A stretch of 29,232 bases of DNA from Fibrobacter sp. (GTDB taxonomy: Bacteria; Fibrobacterota; Fibrobacteria; Fibrobacterales; Fibrobacteraceae): positions 1 through 29,232 of the forward strand of contig JAEDLI010000020.1 in NCBI GenBank assembly GCA_016295375.1. Direction: 5' to 3'. The first letter of the stretch is position 1; the number at the start of each line of letters is the position of its first letter. Positions 4,629-11,865 of the stretch are shown in pieces. Made by a program: the position numbers and the translations under genes. A model generated the notes under the pieces. That model ran no database searches and was not told the origin of the DNA. It was given only the letters and a program-made list of their open reading frames with translations.

Positions 4629-7435
4629 TGCTGCTTGAAGACATTGAAAGTAAAAAAGAAATTCTTGACGAGGACCAATACAGTATACCTTCGTATATAA
4701 CAGAAAATCTTCGTTATCCACTCTATGAATGGCAACGAAAGGCTCTTGAGAATTTCCTAGTAAACGAAATTACTCGCGAAAAGAAAAAGAACAAGGGCGA
4801 AAAACAGAATCCGAATCACCTGATGTTCAATATGGCAACCGGCAGTGGCAAGACGCTTGTTATGGCCGCTTTAATCCTGTATTATTACAAACAGGGATTT
4901 CGTAATTTCATTTTTTTCGTGAACCAAAACGCAATTCTCGGAAAAACCCAGGCAAATTTCATCAACAGTAGCCACAATAAATACTTGTTTAAGGAAAACA
5001 TTGTAATTGATGGCAAAAGAATCTGCATTCGCGAAGTTGACATATTCTCAAATTCAAGCGACGACATTCAGATTAAATTTACCACCATTCAAAAATTACA
5101 CAACGATATTTACAAAGAAAGCGAAAATGCTTTACTTCTTTCGGACCTTCAAAAAAGAGACTTAATCCTTATAGGGGATGAAGCTCATCATCTTAACGCC
5201 AGCACCGCAAAGAAAAAGAAGGAACAAACAGAAATTGAGACGCCATCCTTTATAGGTGAACTAAAAGACAGTGCCAAAGATGATGATATCGAAAAATCAT
5301 GGGAAACAACCATCTGCAACTATATATTGGGAAAGAAAGGCAAAGATGGAGTTTCTTACGCTGCCGAGCAGAATAGGAACGCTCTTCTAGAATTTACCGC
5401 AACGATACCAAGAAATGATCTAATTCAAGAAAAATATGAAGACAAGATAATTACAAAGTTCGAGCTGAAAGATTTTGTGGAAGCCAAATGCACAAAGCAT
5501 ATTCGACTAGTTCGCTCAAATCTTGAACAAAAAGAACGTGTTCTTCAAGCCCTTCTTTTGAATTGGTACAGATATCGAATCGGCATAGATTATGGCATTC
5601 CGAATTTCAAGCCTGTCATACTTTTCCGGAGCAAGGAAATTGAGAACTCAAAGGCGGATTATCAGTGGTTTCTCGACCTGTGCAAAAATGTAAATGCGTC
5701 TGATTTTGAGTTCGTAAAAAAACTTTCAAAAATAAAAAATGTTAGCGAAAATCAAGCCGATAAGACTTATTCATTTGATGGCCGAATTTTTGAGAGAATA
5801 CGTCTCTATATGGAAGAGCGAAGAATCTCTTTTGAAAACGTGGTTGCTTATATTCGTGAGAGTTTCCAAGAGCGAAATATAGTTATAACGAACTCAAAAT
5901 CAAATAAAACGCAAAAAGAAAAAACAGATGGTGAAATCGATTATTTGCTGAATAGCCTAGAAGATAGTTCAAATCACATTCGCGCAATATTTACTGTTCA
6001 ACGATTAACTGAAGGATGGGATGTTCTAAACCTATACGACATAGTTCGTTTATACACTGGTCGCGATACCGATTACAAAAATAAGAAGGTCGGGTCACAC
6101 ACAACTAGCGAGGTTCAGTTGATTGGCCGTGGCGTTCGTTATTATCCATTCGCGTACAAGGAAAAAGAAAAAGGTCGTCGGAAATTTGATGACGACCTAC
6201 AAAATGAATTGAGAATTTTGGAAGAATTTTACTTTCATTCCGAAGACGAGGAAAAATACATTTCCGACCTTTCTAATGAATTGAAAAATCGCGGTCTTAT
6301 GCAAGATAAGCGAACGCAAAAGACCTTCAATGTCAAAGAAAAATATAAGAGCCTTTTGAATGGAATGTATTTCTTTGTCAACGAGAAAAAGGAAAATCCC
6401 AATAGACGCTTAAAAACTTTGCCAAAGGACTTCGAAAATCTCCCTGCATTTGAATGGAGTATGAAGGGGTTATATTCTGAGGTGCAAGCAGTAAATCTAT
6501 CTCAAAAAGAAGATACTTTGTACATTAGCGACTCTGCGCCAACAAAAACAAAGACTATCTCTTTTGCAGAAATTCCGCGACACATCAAGTACAAAGCCAT
6601 ACACCGATTGAATGCAAATTCATCATCCTATTTCAACTATGAGAATGTTTGCAAAAGATTCAATGTTGACAGTATGGATGATTTTTTGAAATTCGTAAAA
6701 GATGTGAAAATTTGTATTTCGTCACCGATGAAATTTGAAAACATACCGAATGCAGAACTGTTGAAGATGTGTGAAAGATTTATGCTGAATTTGCAACGTG
6801 AATTAGAATCTTATGACAAGCCTTATATTGGCACAGATTTTAAATTGGTAAAATTTTCCGAAAAGTTCTCTTTTGACGATGTAAAAGGGAAAATCAGTTT
6901 CAAAAAAGAGAAGATGATTTTTGTTGATGACGAAAATGAGGATGCGAAAGAAAATAAACGGCTTGAAAAGGAGCTGAAAAATGAAGACTGGTATATGCTT
7001 GATTCCTTCTGGGGCACAGAAGAGGAGCGAAAGCTGATTGAATTCATTAAGTCTCGCAAATCAAATTTAGAAGACAAATACAAGTCGTTCCAACTTTTAC
7101 GAAACGAAGAAGTCTATAAGATCTTTGATTTTGAAACTGGACAAGGTTTTCAACCTGATTTCCTTTTGTTGTTACAGGGAAAGAACGGCAATAACAATGC
7201 GTATTATCAAGTGTTTGTTGAACCCAAGGGCAAACATCTTGCAGGCGAAGAAAATGATGGTTGGAAAGAAAAGTTTCTGCTGGAAATTTCAAAACGCTAC
7301 GGATTGAGCAATGTCGTTGTTGAAAAGTCTAAGGAATATATTCTAATCGGACTTCCGTTCTTTAACGATACAGATAAAGAAATGAAGGAACGTTTTGAAA
7401 CGGAATTTAATCAAACCTTGAAGATTTCTTGTTGA
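4628..7435 (+). CDS. res: Type III restriction enzyme helicase-nuclease subunit (Res)
   Basis: A 935-residue SF2 ATPase and endonuclease partner of Mod, which cuts DNA after ATP-driven signalling between two unmodified sites. Visible motifs: Walker A MATGSGKT at 69-76, Walker B DEAHH at 184-188, TATIPR as motif III, TVQRLTEGWDVLNLYDIVRL as motif V and QLIGRGVRYYPF as motif VI. The C-terminus has an intact PD-(D/E)xK nuclease core: PDFLLLLQ with D844, then VFVEPKG with E865 and K867. The length fits the family and no frame break was seen, so the system looks functional. It shares the AT-rich composition of mod and ends 23 bases before a strong terminator. Confidence 0.96.
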   Translation: MLLEDIESKKEILDEDQYSIPSYITENLRYPLYEWQRKALENFLVNEITREKKKNKGEKQNPNHLMFNMATGSGKTLVMAALILYYYKQGFRNFIFFVNQNAILGKTQANFINSSHNKYLFKENIVIDGKRICIREVDIFSNSSDDIQIKFTTIQKLHNDIYKESENALLLSDLQKRDLILIGDEAHHLNASTAKKKKEQTEIETPSFIGELKDSAKDDDIEKSWETTICNYILGKKGKDGVSYAAEQNRNALLEFTATIPRNDLIQEKYEDKIITKFELKDFVEAKCTKHIRLVRSNLEQKERVLQALLLNWYRYRIGIDYGIPNFKPVILFRSKEIENSKADYQWFLDLCKNVNASDFEFVKKLSKIKNVSENQADKTYSFDGRIFERIRLYMEERRISFENVVAYIRESFQERNIVITNSKSNKTQKEKTDGEIDYLLNSLEDSSNHIRAIFTVQRLTEGWDVLNLYDIVRLYTGRDTDYKNKKVGSHTTSEVQLIGRGVRYYPFAYKEKEKGRRKFDDDLQNELRILEEFYFHSEDEEKYISDLSNELKNRGLMQDKRTQKTFNVKEKYKSLLNGMYFFVNEKKENPNRRLKTLPKDFENLPAFEWSMKGLYSEVQAVNLSQKEDTLYISDSAPTKTKTISFAEIPRHIKYKAIHRLNANSSSYFNYENVCKRFNVDSMDDFLKFVKDVKICISSPMKFENIPNAELLKMCERFMLNLQRELESYDKPYIGTDFKLVKFSEKFSFDDVKGKISFKKEKMIFVDDENEDAKENKRLEKELKNEDWYMLDSFWGTEEERKLIEFIKSRKSNLEDKYKSFQLLRNEEVYKIFDFETGQGFQPDFLLLLQGKNGNNNAYYQVFVEPKGKHLAGEENDGWKEKFLLEISKRYGLSNVVVEKSKEYILIGLPFFNDTDKEMKERFETEFNQTLKISC

Positions 7436-7458
7436 TTATCAATTGGTTCTTTTTTGCT

Positions 7459-7483
7459 GGGGCTGCTAAACAGCCCCGTTTTT
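7459..7483 (+). terminator. Terminator of mod-res
   Basis: GGGGCTG (7459-7465) pairs with CAGCCCC (7471-7477) around CTAAA, followed by GTTTTT. Confidence 0.9.
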
Positions 7484-7528
7484 CACATCTTCAGCACAAC
7501 TAGTTGCTGTTTCTTTCAATAAGCCTAG

Positions 7529-7678
7529 GGCGTTGCGGGCGTGGCGACAGAACGCCCGCTAGAAGGGGTAGCGGAAGACACGGCAAATACGATTAGAGAT
7601 TGCCGCGGCCCCTTACAGGGGCCTCGCAATGACAATATTGTGCCGTGACTGAAGCGAGGGGAAGGCTTTCCCCTTAAA
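7529..7678 (-). repeat. Multi-hairpin dispersed element, copy D, with an embedded palindrome
   Basis: Read on the minus strand it starts AGGGGAAAGCC-TTCCCC and ends with a tail (7529-7584) containing TGTCTTCCGCTACCCC and a CGGGCGTT/CACGCCCG hairpin. That tail matches the one at 24746-24799. Inside sits a GTCAT-type palindrome at 7597-7632 (GGCCCCT/AGGGGCC with outer ATTGC/GCAAT). No gene lies between 7484 and 7680. Confidence 0.65.
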
Positions 7679-7680
7679 AA

Positions 7681-8220
7681 TTACCCCTTCAGTACAATCG
7701 ACAGTTTCGTTCCGTCGAAGGGATTGCCCCAGCCATCCCTTTCTCTGAATTTGGAGAAGACAATCAGTTGCGGGTCAGGCGGTTGAATATTATTCTTTTC
7801 AAGAATAGCAAGGATTTCGTCGATATATTCCAGGCTAATCTTTCCGTATTCAGGAATGCTTGAATAGGCGTATTCTTCTTCAATGTTACGGATTGCAAGC
7901 AGAATCTGGTTTAATGAATCGTCTACGCCTTTATAGATCTCGACAAGTTTCAGATACTTGTCCTTGTCGATGTATTCAAAATCCGCTGACTCGTAATCAT
8001 TGAATTCAAATAGGTATTTGGGAATATATTCCATAACTTCCCATGACCAAACATCAAGAGCCTCACAGTTACAGGCTTTCCAGAAGGCTTCAAAAACGAT
8101 TTTCCAATCCTTATTGGGATATTTTTCTACTGCAACTTTTTCCGCACACATTATAGCGTATGCGATACGCCCGAGAAGAGATACCTGTTTTAATTTTTCC
8201 GACTTCATCGTAAACCTCAT
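7681..8220 (-). CDS. Putative immunity protein, Imm6-like, paired with the deaminase toxin
   Basis: A 179-residue protein from the chosen start (MRFTMKSEKLKQVSLLGRIA). It looks all-alpha, with no signal peptide or membrane segment. The N-terminal KLKQVSLLGRIAYAIMCAEK and the tryptophan-rich KDWKIVFEAFWKAC and VWSWEVMEYIPKYLFEF segments resemble the Imm6 family of polymorphic-toxin immunity proteins, a match made from memory. The start at 8220 forms an ATGA overlap with the stop of the upstream deaminase gene, the coupling expected of a toxin-immunity pair. An in-frame ATG at 8232 would add four residues, and one at 8208 has a weak AGG upstream. Inferred role: binds and neutralises the neighbouring deaminase. 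Confidence 0.65.
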   Translation of the reverse strand: MRFTMKSEKLKQVSLLGRIAYAIMCAEKVAVEKYPNKDWKIVFEAFWKACNCEALDVWSWEVMEYIPKYLFEFNDYESADFEYIDKDKYLKLVEIYKGVDDSLNQILLAIRNIEEEYAYSSIPEYGKISLEYIDEILAILEKNNIQPPDPQLIVFSKFRERDGWGNPFDGTKLSIVLKG

Positions 8221-8714
8221 AATTCTGTCCAACCAGTATGATTCTTCTTGATTCTATCCCTAAATGCGTAGGTGCAATTTTTGCACGCCGGTTTTGGAGA
8301 ACCAAAACTTTTGGGCGTTGTATGCATAGTAAATATATAAAGATTTTCCATTTTAGCTCCTGAATTTAATGCCTTGTTTATTGCCTGAACTTCGGCACAA
8401 TTGCCAAGATCATAACCATTAAGTGATTTCGACGGAAGAACACCGTCTTTCCCGAAAATCTGCGGATTTTTCACGTCCTTTTCCTGAAAGATTCCTCCAT
8501 TTTTCCCATAAAAATATCGTCCCGTTTCATTGTCATAAACAATGCTCGCTGTATTGAACATATCTTTCTTACGTTCGGAGATTTTCCCCAAACGCTCTTT
8601 TTCTCGCGCAGCCCACGTTTTTGCATTTGCCTGCATTTTCTCCGCACTGCGGTGGTAGGGACTGTTGGCAGAACCTCTCGTACCACTGAATAATCCACTT
8701 GCATCTGAACCCAT
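8217..8714 (-). CDS. Stand-alone cytidine-deaminase-fold toxin (YwqJ-like)
   Basis: A 165-residue protein. The C-terminal half has the zinc-deaminase signature: C106-A-E108 in LGNCAEVQAINKAL and C144-K-N-C147 in KPACKNC, with a strand between them (LYIFTM). This fits the YwqJ-type group of deaminase toxins, which use a Cys-Ala-Glu motif. The first ~50 residues (GLFSGTRGSANSPYHRS onward) look like the linker that joins such domains to large secreted polymorphic toxins. Here the protein starts at its own ATG with a good Shine-Dalgarno (GAGGA, 7 bases before 8714). No signal peptide, repeat region or secretion domain is present. It may be a displaced toxin tip, or act inside the cell on nucleic acid or nucleotides. 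The substrate cannot be told from sequence. Confidence 0.75.
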   Translation of the reverse strand: MGSDASGLFSGTRGSANSPYHRSAEKMQANAKTWAAREKERLGKISERKKDMFNTASIVYDNETGRYFYGKNGGIFQEKDVKNPQIFGKDGVLPSKSLNGYDLGNCAEVQAINKALNSGAKMENLYIFTMHTTPKSFGSPKPACKNCTYAFRDRIKKNHTGWTEL

Positions 8715-8871
8715 CTGAATTCCTCGTATCTAAATACGATGGAAAATTAAGAATGGTTCTGAAATACGGCATTTCTTGACGAGAAAATGAAAAATGGTGA
8801 TTTTGAGTTAATTTGGACATGCCGTTGAAGTCAATTTTTGAATATTCCATTTAAAAGCCGACTACAGTTTC
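8715..8871 (-). other. Gap between the HTH and deaminase genes, no gene seen
   Basis: 157 AT-rich bases. No terminator or convincing promoter was identified, and overlapping short frames have no recognisable content. Confidence 0.4.
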
Positions 8872-9357
8872 TCAATGAGAAATTTTTTTCTTGCTTTTAT
8901 TAGATTTGTCTCTTGTTGCGCCCGCAAGAAGTCCGAAACCTTCTGCTTTTAACAATGCTTCAACTTCCTGTTTCGTCATTTTACCATGGTTTTCTAGTAA
9001 GAATTTAAATAGAACGTGTTCCTTTGTGTCATTTAGAGAAAAACCTCCTTTTTGTAAGATTAGTATCGAACGTTCATAATCAATATTTAGTCCTATTTCT
9101 AATGCAATTAACGTGCGCAAATCCGGCTTATATTTTTCATTTTTCATTTTTGAAAAAGTTGATATTGGTACACCTGTGGTAAAGCTTAGGCTTTTTATAT
9201 CCTTTTCAAATCCTCTATGTTTAATGTATTTTTGAATACATCCTACGGCGGTATCGGATGTGGATATCGGGCAATTTTGCCGATCGGACAACATCAAGGA
9301 ATAGCGTTCATTGAACGACATTTCTTCTTTTGGTTCTGTTGTCCAATGCTCAAGCAT
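8872..9357 (-). CDS. Helix-turn-helix protein downstream of the DUF4417 gene
   Basis: A 161-residue protein of unknown function. Residues about 52-95 (DIKSLSFTTGVPISTFSKMK then DLRTLIALEIGLNI) look like an XRE/Cro-type helix-turn-helix: a short helix, the turn TTGVP, a recognition helix STFSKMK and a following leucine-rich helix. The tail is basic (RDKSNKSKKKISH). The start at 9357 lies 6 bases after the stop of the DUF4417 gene, with AGGT upstream, so the two are very likely co-transcribed. An ATG at about 9321 preceded by AGAAGAA is an alternative start. It could regulate the operon or recognise DNA as part of a two-protein system with the DUF4417 protein. Confidence 0.6.
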   Translation of the reverse strand: MLEHWTTEPKEEMSFNERYSLMLSDRQNCPISTSDTAVGCIQKYIKHRGFEKDIKSLSFTTGVPISTFSKMKNEKYKPDLRTLIALEIGLNIDYERSILILQKGGFSLNDTKEHVLFKFLLENHGKMTKQEVEALLKAEGFGLLAGATRDKSNKSKKKISH

Positions 9358-9363
9358 TAATAC

Positions 9364-10086
9364 CTATTTTGCAAATAAAGGCAAATCGCTAACATCATTA
9401 TTAATGGTTATTCGGGATGATATTTTGTTGCCGCGAGTATTTACTTTATATTCAACAACAATAATGTTCTTCACTTGACAATACGCTTTCATTTCTTCTG
9501 GCATTTTCCCGAAAAACAAAATCGTTTTCGGACGCAGTTCATCTATCATTCTTACTAGGCCCTCATAGAATATCTGCCTTGATTGCTCATCATCTTGACA
9601 GCTGTATGGGCTGACAAACAGACTACTAGGATTAACAATTCCATCGAATAAAAACCGATAACTAAATTCATCTTTATCAAATCGTACTAGTGGGACAACA
9701 GTCAATCTATTCTGTTGGCAAAAATAAGTCAAGGCCCTAGAATAGAATGTTTGCGAAGGCTTTAAGGCTCTTGGCAAGTCAAAATAGATACTTAAATCAG
9801 GCGCAACGATTCCGGCATATTTCTTCAGCCGTTTAAGATATCGCTTTGGATTTCGTGCGAAAGCTATAAACTTATAGTCGTTTTCAAAAAAATGTACGAA
9901 AAGCCTTTCAGGATGCTTTGGCTTGAATTCTTTTGACATTGCAACAGAAAACGGCACCATCAATTCAGGTATTACGTCAGTATTCCCAACTAATGGAATG
10001 TCAAACTCGCCACAAAAGTCGGCGCCTTCGACAAGGTATGCTTGGAAAACATCAAGCCGTTTATCTCTTTTTAATTTTATTGGCAT
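9364..10086 (-). CDS. DUF4417 domain-containing protein
   Basis: A 240-residue protein of unknown function. The whole length fits DUF4417 as I recall it: an N-terminal KRDKRLDVFQAYLVEGADF segment, then FVHFFENDYKFIAFARNPKR, APDLSIYFDLPRAL near residue 95, RALTYFCQQNRLTVVPLVRF, DGIVNPSSLFVSPYSCQ and a C-terminal KTILFFGKMPEEM strand. Family members occur mostly in mobile or phage-linked DNA and no activity is established to my knowledge. There is no signal peptide or membrane segment. It is the first gene after structured RNA B, with which it shares orientation. Its GGAGGT ribosome site lies inside a perfect palindrome (10086-10101) touching the ATG. The composition is AT-rich like mod and res. 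Confidence 0.75.
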   Translation of the reverse strand: MPIKLKRDKRLDVFQAYLVEGADFCGEFDIPLVGNTDVIPELMVPFSVAMSKEFKPKHPERLFVHFFENDYKFIAFARNPKRYLKRLKKYAGIVAPDLSIYFDLPRALKPSQTFYSRALTYFCQQNRLTVVPLVRFDKDEFSYRFLFDGIVNPSSLFVSPYSCQDDEQSRQIFYEGLVRMIDELRPKTILFFGKMPEEMKAYCQVKNIIVVEYKVNTRGNKISSRITINNDVSDLPLFAK

Positions 10087-10101
10087 GGTGGACCTCCACC
10101 A
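10086..10101 (-). promoter_or_regulatory. Ribosome binding site inside a palindrome before the DUF4417 gene
   Basis: On the minus strand TGGTGGA and TCCACCA flank two bases, so GGAGGT sits in a tight hairpin ending at the ATG. A second stem CGTAGG/CCTACG lies just upstream (10123-10146). This suggests that translation is damped unless the hairpin is opened. Confidence 0.55.
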
Positions 10102-10169
10102 ATGACGATAACGTGAATAAAATCCCGTAGGTCGTCTTTCCTACGAGAAGTCCAAGCCTTTTTATTTTA

Positions 10170-10424
10170 CGGAAAAAAGGCGTGGAATCGTTAGCTCTTA
10201 TCAGTACGGAAGGGCCACCACAACCCTGCTACACAATAAGCACAAACGACCCACGCCCCAAATCGGACGTGAGCGTCTTCCTTATTCCTGCGTAGCCTGA
10301 GAAAGTGGTGAATTTTCCGTACTAAGAATAAGAGACGAATCTCAAAAATTCCGGACGCTCCGAACCAATCGGTCCAAAGCTATGTCAATGGGAAATATAA
10401 ATAAAAAAGAACGATAGATTCCGG
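10170..10424 (-). ncRNA. Structured RNA element, copy B, upstream of the DUF4417 gene
   Basis: Inverted, diverged counterpart of 2236-2481. On the minus strand: P1 AGTACGGAA/TTCCGTACT (10315-10323 with 10203-10211), P2 TCACCAC/GTGGTGG (10305-10311 with 10215-10221), P3 GCTACGC/GTGTAGC (within 10289-10296 and 10228-10235, one G-U), a 3-nt bulge, then P4 AATAAG/CTTATT. These helices have the same place and length as in copy A but largely different sequence, which is strong evidence for a conserved fold. The CACGTCC/GGGCGTG tip, the GAGA-TTCG-TCTC hairpin and the terminal CCACGCC-T6 are kept. The gene 84 bases downstream is the DUF4417 ORF. Family unknown. Confidence 0.75.
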
Positions 10425-10480
10425 CTCGGAGGCCGGAATGACGTATGAAAAGGAGATTCCCGCCTTCGCGGGAATGACGT
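10418..10480 (+). repeat. Two tandem GTCAT-type palindromes
   Basis: ATTCCGGC/GCCGGAAT at 10418-10439 and ATTCCCGC/GCGGGAAT at 10456-10475, each followed by GACGTATGAA. They sit between the defence block and the AlkD gene and could help end minus-strand transcription of alkD, as the downstream minus-strand side is CTCCTTTT. Confidence 0.7.
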
Positions 10481-10486
10481 ATGAAG

Positions 10487-11233
10487 CTACACTTTCAGCG
10501 TTTTCAGATACGCCTTTTGTTCGGGGGTAATCCTGTAACTTTCGATGGCCTTCTGGATAGCCTTGTTGTGGGTCCAGGGTTCCAGTTTATGCTCCTGGAT
10601 ATAAGGTATCGTAGCATCATATTGCTTGGCCAGGGCAGTGGCAAAATACCAGGCCACCATCATCTTTACGTAGTAATCTTCGCGGCGGACTGCCGCAACC
10701 CACCGCAAGAACATAGGCTCAAAATCCTCATCCAAGAACCAGGTCATCAGCATCTCAATTCCAAAACGCACAACATAGGTGTCGTCTTCTACCTGTTCGC
10801 CCGAAGCCAGCCGCCCGCGAATCCAGAGCTTTACGGATTTCAGAAGCTTCTCATGGTGTTCCGTAGTGTTCCCAAAAACCTTGGGTCTCAGCTGATCACA
10901 GGTGGCCCAGTTGTCTACATAGGGCAGGAATTTTTCTACCTGCGCAATGCATACATCAAAGTTCTTGATGCCCGACAGGATAAAGGAATGGACCTGGTTC
11001 TCGTCGTAATACTTGTGCGGGAGCCTATTCAGAAATTTGTCAATGTTCGGGTCTGTCGAAAAATTCTTGGCAATGAGTTTCAAGTCCGGAGTCCGCACGC
11101 CGATAACGGTGTCCGCAGGAATCGTAGGAATGAGCCTGCTGTGAAAGGCCTTGAACTTCAGGTCCTGAGCGTTGAACAGGGCGTCTTGAATCCGGCTTTC
11201 TACCGAAATTCCCCTGGCAGGCGTTCGTTTCAT
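10487..11233 (-). CDS. DNA alkylation repair protein, AlkD-like HEAT-repeat glycosylase
   Basis: A 248-residue cytoplasmic protein of the AlkC/AlkD superfamily, which removes alkylated bases such as N3- and N7-alkylpurines using a scaffold of helical repeats. Family blocks seen: GVRTPDLKLIAKNF near residue 45, NQVHSFILSG, YVDNWATCDQLRPKVFG near 105, RFGIEMLMTWFLDEDFEPMF near 155, EDYYVKMMVAWYFATALAKQ and PWTHNKAIQKAIESYRITPE at the C-terminus. The tryptophan and aspartate of VDNWATCD correspond to conserved active-site-region residues of AlkD. It lies 6 bases after the stop of the exported protein gene on the same strand, so co-transcription is likely. Confidence 0.88.
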   Translation of the reverse strand: MKRTPARGISVESRIQDALFNAQDLKFKAFHSRLIPTIPADTVIGVRTPDLKLIAKNFSTDPNIDKFLNRLPHKYYDENQVHSFILSGIKNFDVCIAQVEKFLPYVDNWATCDQLRPKVFGNTTEHHEKLLKSVKLWIRGRLASGEQVEDDTYVVRFGIEMLMTWFLDEDFEPMFLRWVAAVRREDYYVKMMVAWYFATALAKQYDATIPYIQEHKLEPWTHNKAIQKAIESYRITPEQKAYLKTLKV

Positions 11234-11239
11234 AAAGGC

Positions 11240-11773
11240 CTACTTGGACTTTTTCTTTTTCAGGGTCCCGAGAGTGCCCTTGCTATATTCGCCTATGCAG
11301 GTGACGGCTTCCCGGGTGCAGGGCGACTTGGGGTCGTAAAAGACCTTGCGGTCGTTCTTGAAAACTTCTTCGACAAGTTCTTTGCCGGGTGCGTTTGTGC
11401 CCTTCTGGTACTGGATATCGTAAAAGATGTCAGTGTCGCGGGTAACCACCTTGATTTTCACGTCTACGACATAGGCCCCGTGGCGTCCCTTGAACTGGAA
11501 TCCGTAAGGGATTTCGGTCAGCTTGAAATGTTCCAGCTCAGGACCCACATATTCCAGATCGTCCCAATCTTCGCATTCCCCGTTGTCGCGTGCCTTGAAC
11601 CAGCCTTCAGGATCCCCTTCGTTGGCATCGTCCATGGCCACGTTCAGGGCGCTCAAGTAGCCGTCCCTGACTAGGGCCAATTCTTCTTTGGCTTCGTGGT
11701 AGGTGTCCATGTCGCCATCGTAGGCAAAAGGCATAACGACGGCAAAGGCAATCAAAAAGGCAAACAAGCGCAT
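11240..11773 (-). CDS. Small exported protein of unknown function
   Basis: A 177-residue protein with an N-terminal hydrophobic stretch (MRLFAFLIAFAVVMPFAYDG) that reads as a signal peptide with cleavage around residue 17. The mature part is acidic in the first half, has two cysteines in SPCTREAVTCIGEY that could form a disulphide, and ends in a lysine-rich tail (LKKKKSK). The start has AGGAG 7 bases upstream. I recognise no family. It could be a periplasmic lineage-specific protein. Grouping with the helicase and alkD genes is by strand and short gaps only. Confidence 0.75.
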   Translation of the reverse strand: MRLFAFLIAFAVVMPFAYDGDMDTYHEAKEELALVRDGYLSALNVAMDDANEGDPEGWFKARDNGECEDWDDLEYVGPELEHFKLTEIPYGFQFKGRHGAYVVDVKIKVVTRDTDIFYDIQYQKGTNAPGKELVEEVFKNDRKVFYDPKSPCTREAVTCIGEYSKGTLGTLKKKKSK

Positions 11774-11834
11774 TTATTCTCTCCTAAATTTTTAACATTC
11801 TTAAAAGCAAAAAATGCAATTCAAAAATACAAAA

Positions 11835-11862
11835 TCCGAATTCCGAACTCCGAATTCCGAAT
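11835..11862. repeat. Heptamer tandem array, unit TCCGAAT
   Basis: Four head-to-tail 7-bp units (one with a C in place of the last T) directly downstream of the helicase stop. The same unit occurs at 28931-28951. Confidence 0.8.
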
Positions 11863-11865
11863 TGA

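Noticed and set aside
8569..8850. Minus-strand 93-residue ORF overlapping the deaminase start
   Set aside because: Mostly in another frame of the deaminase gene and lacking a ribosome site or recognisable motif.
10481..11674. Plus-strand 397-residue open frame
   Set aside because: It is antisense to the clear AlkD-like and exported-protein genes and has no family features.
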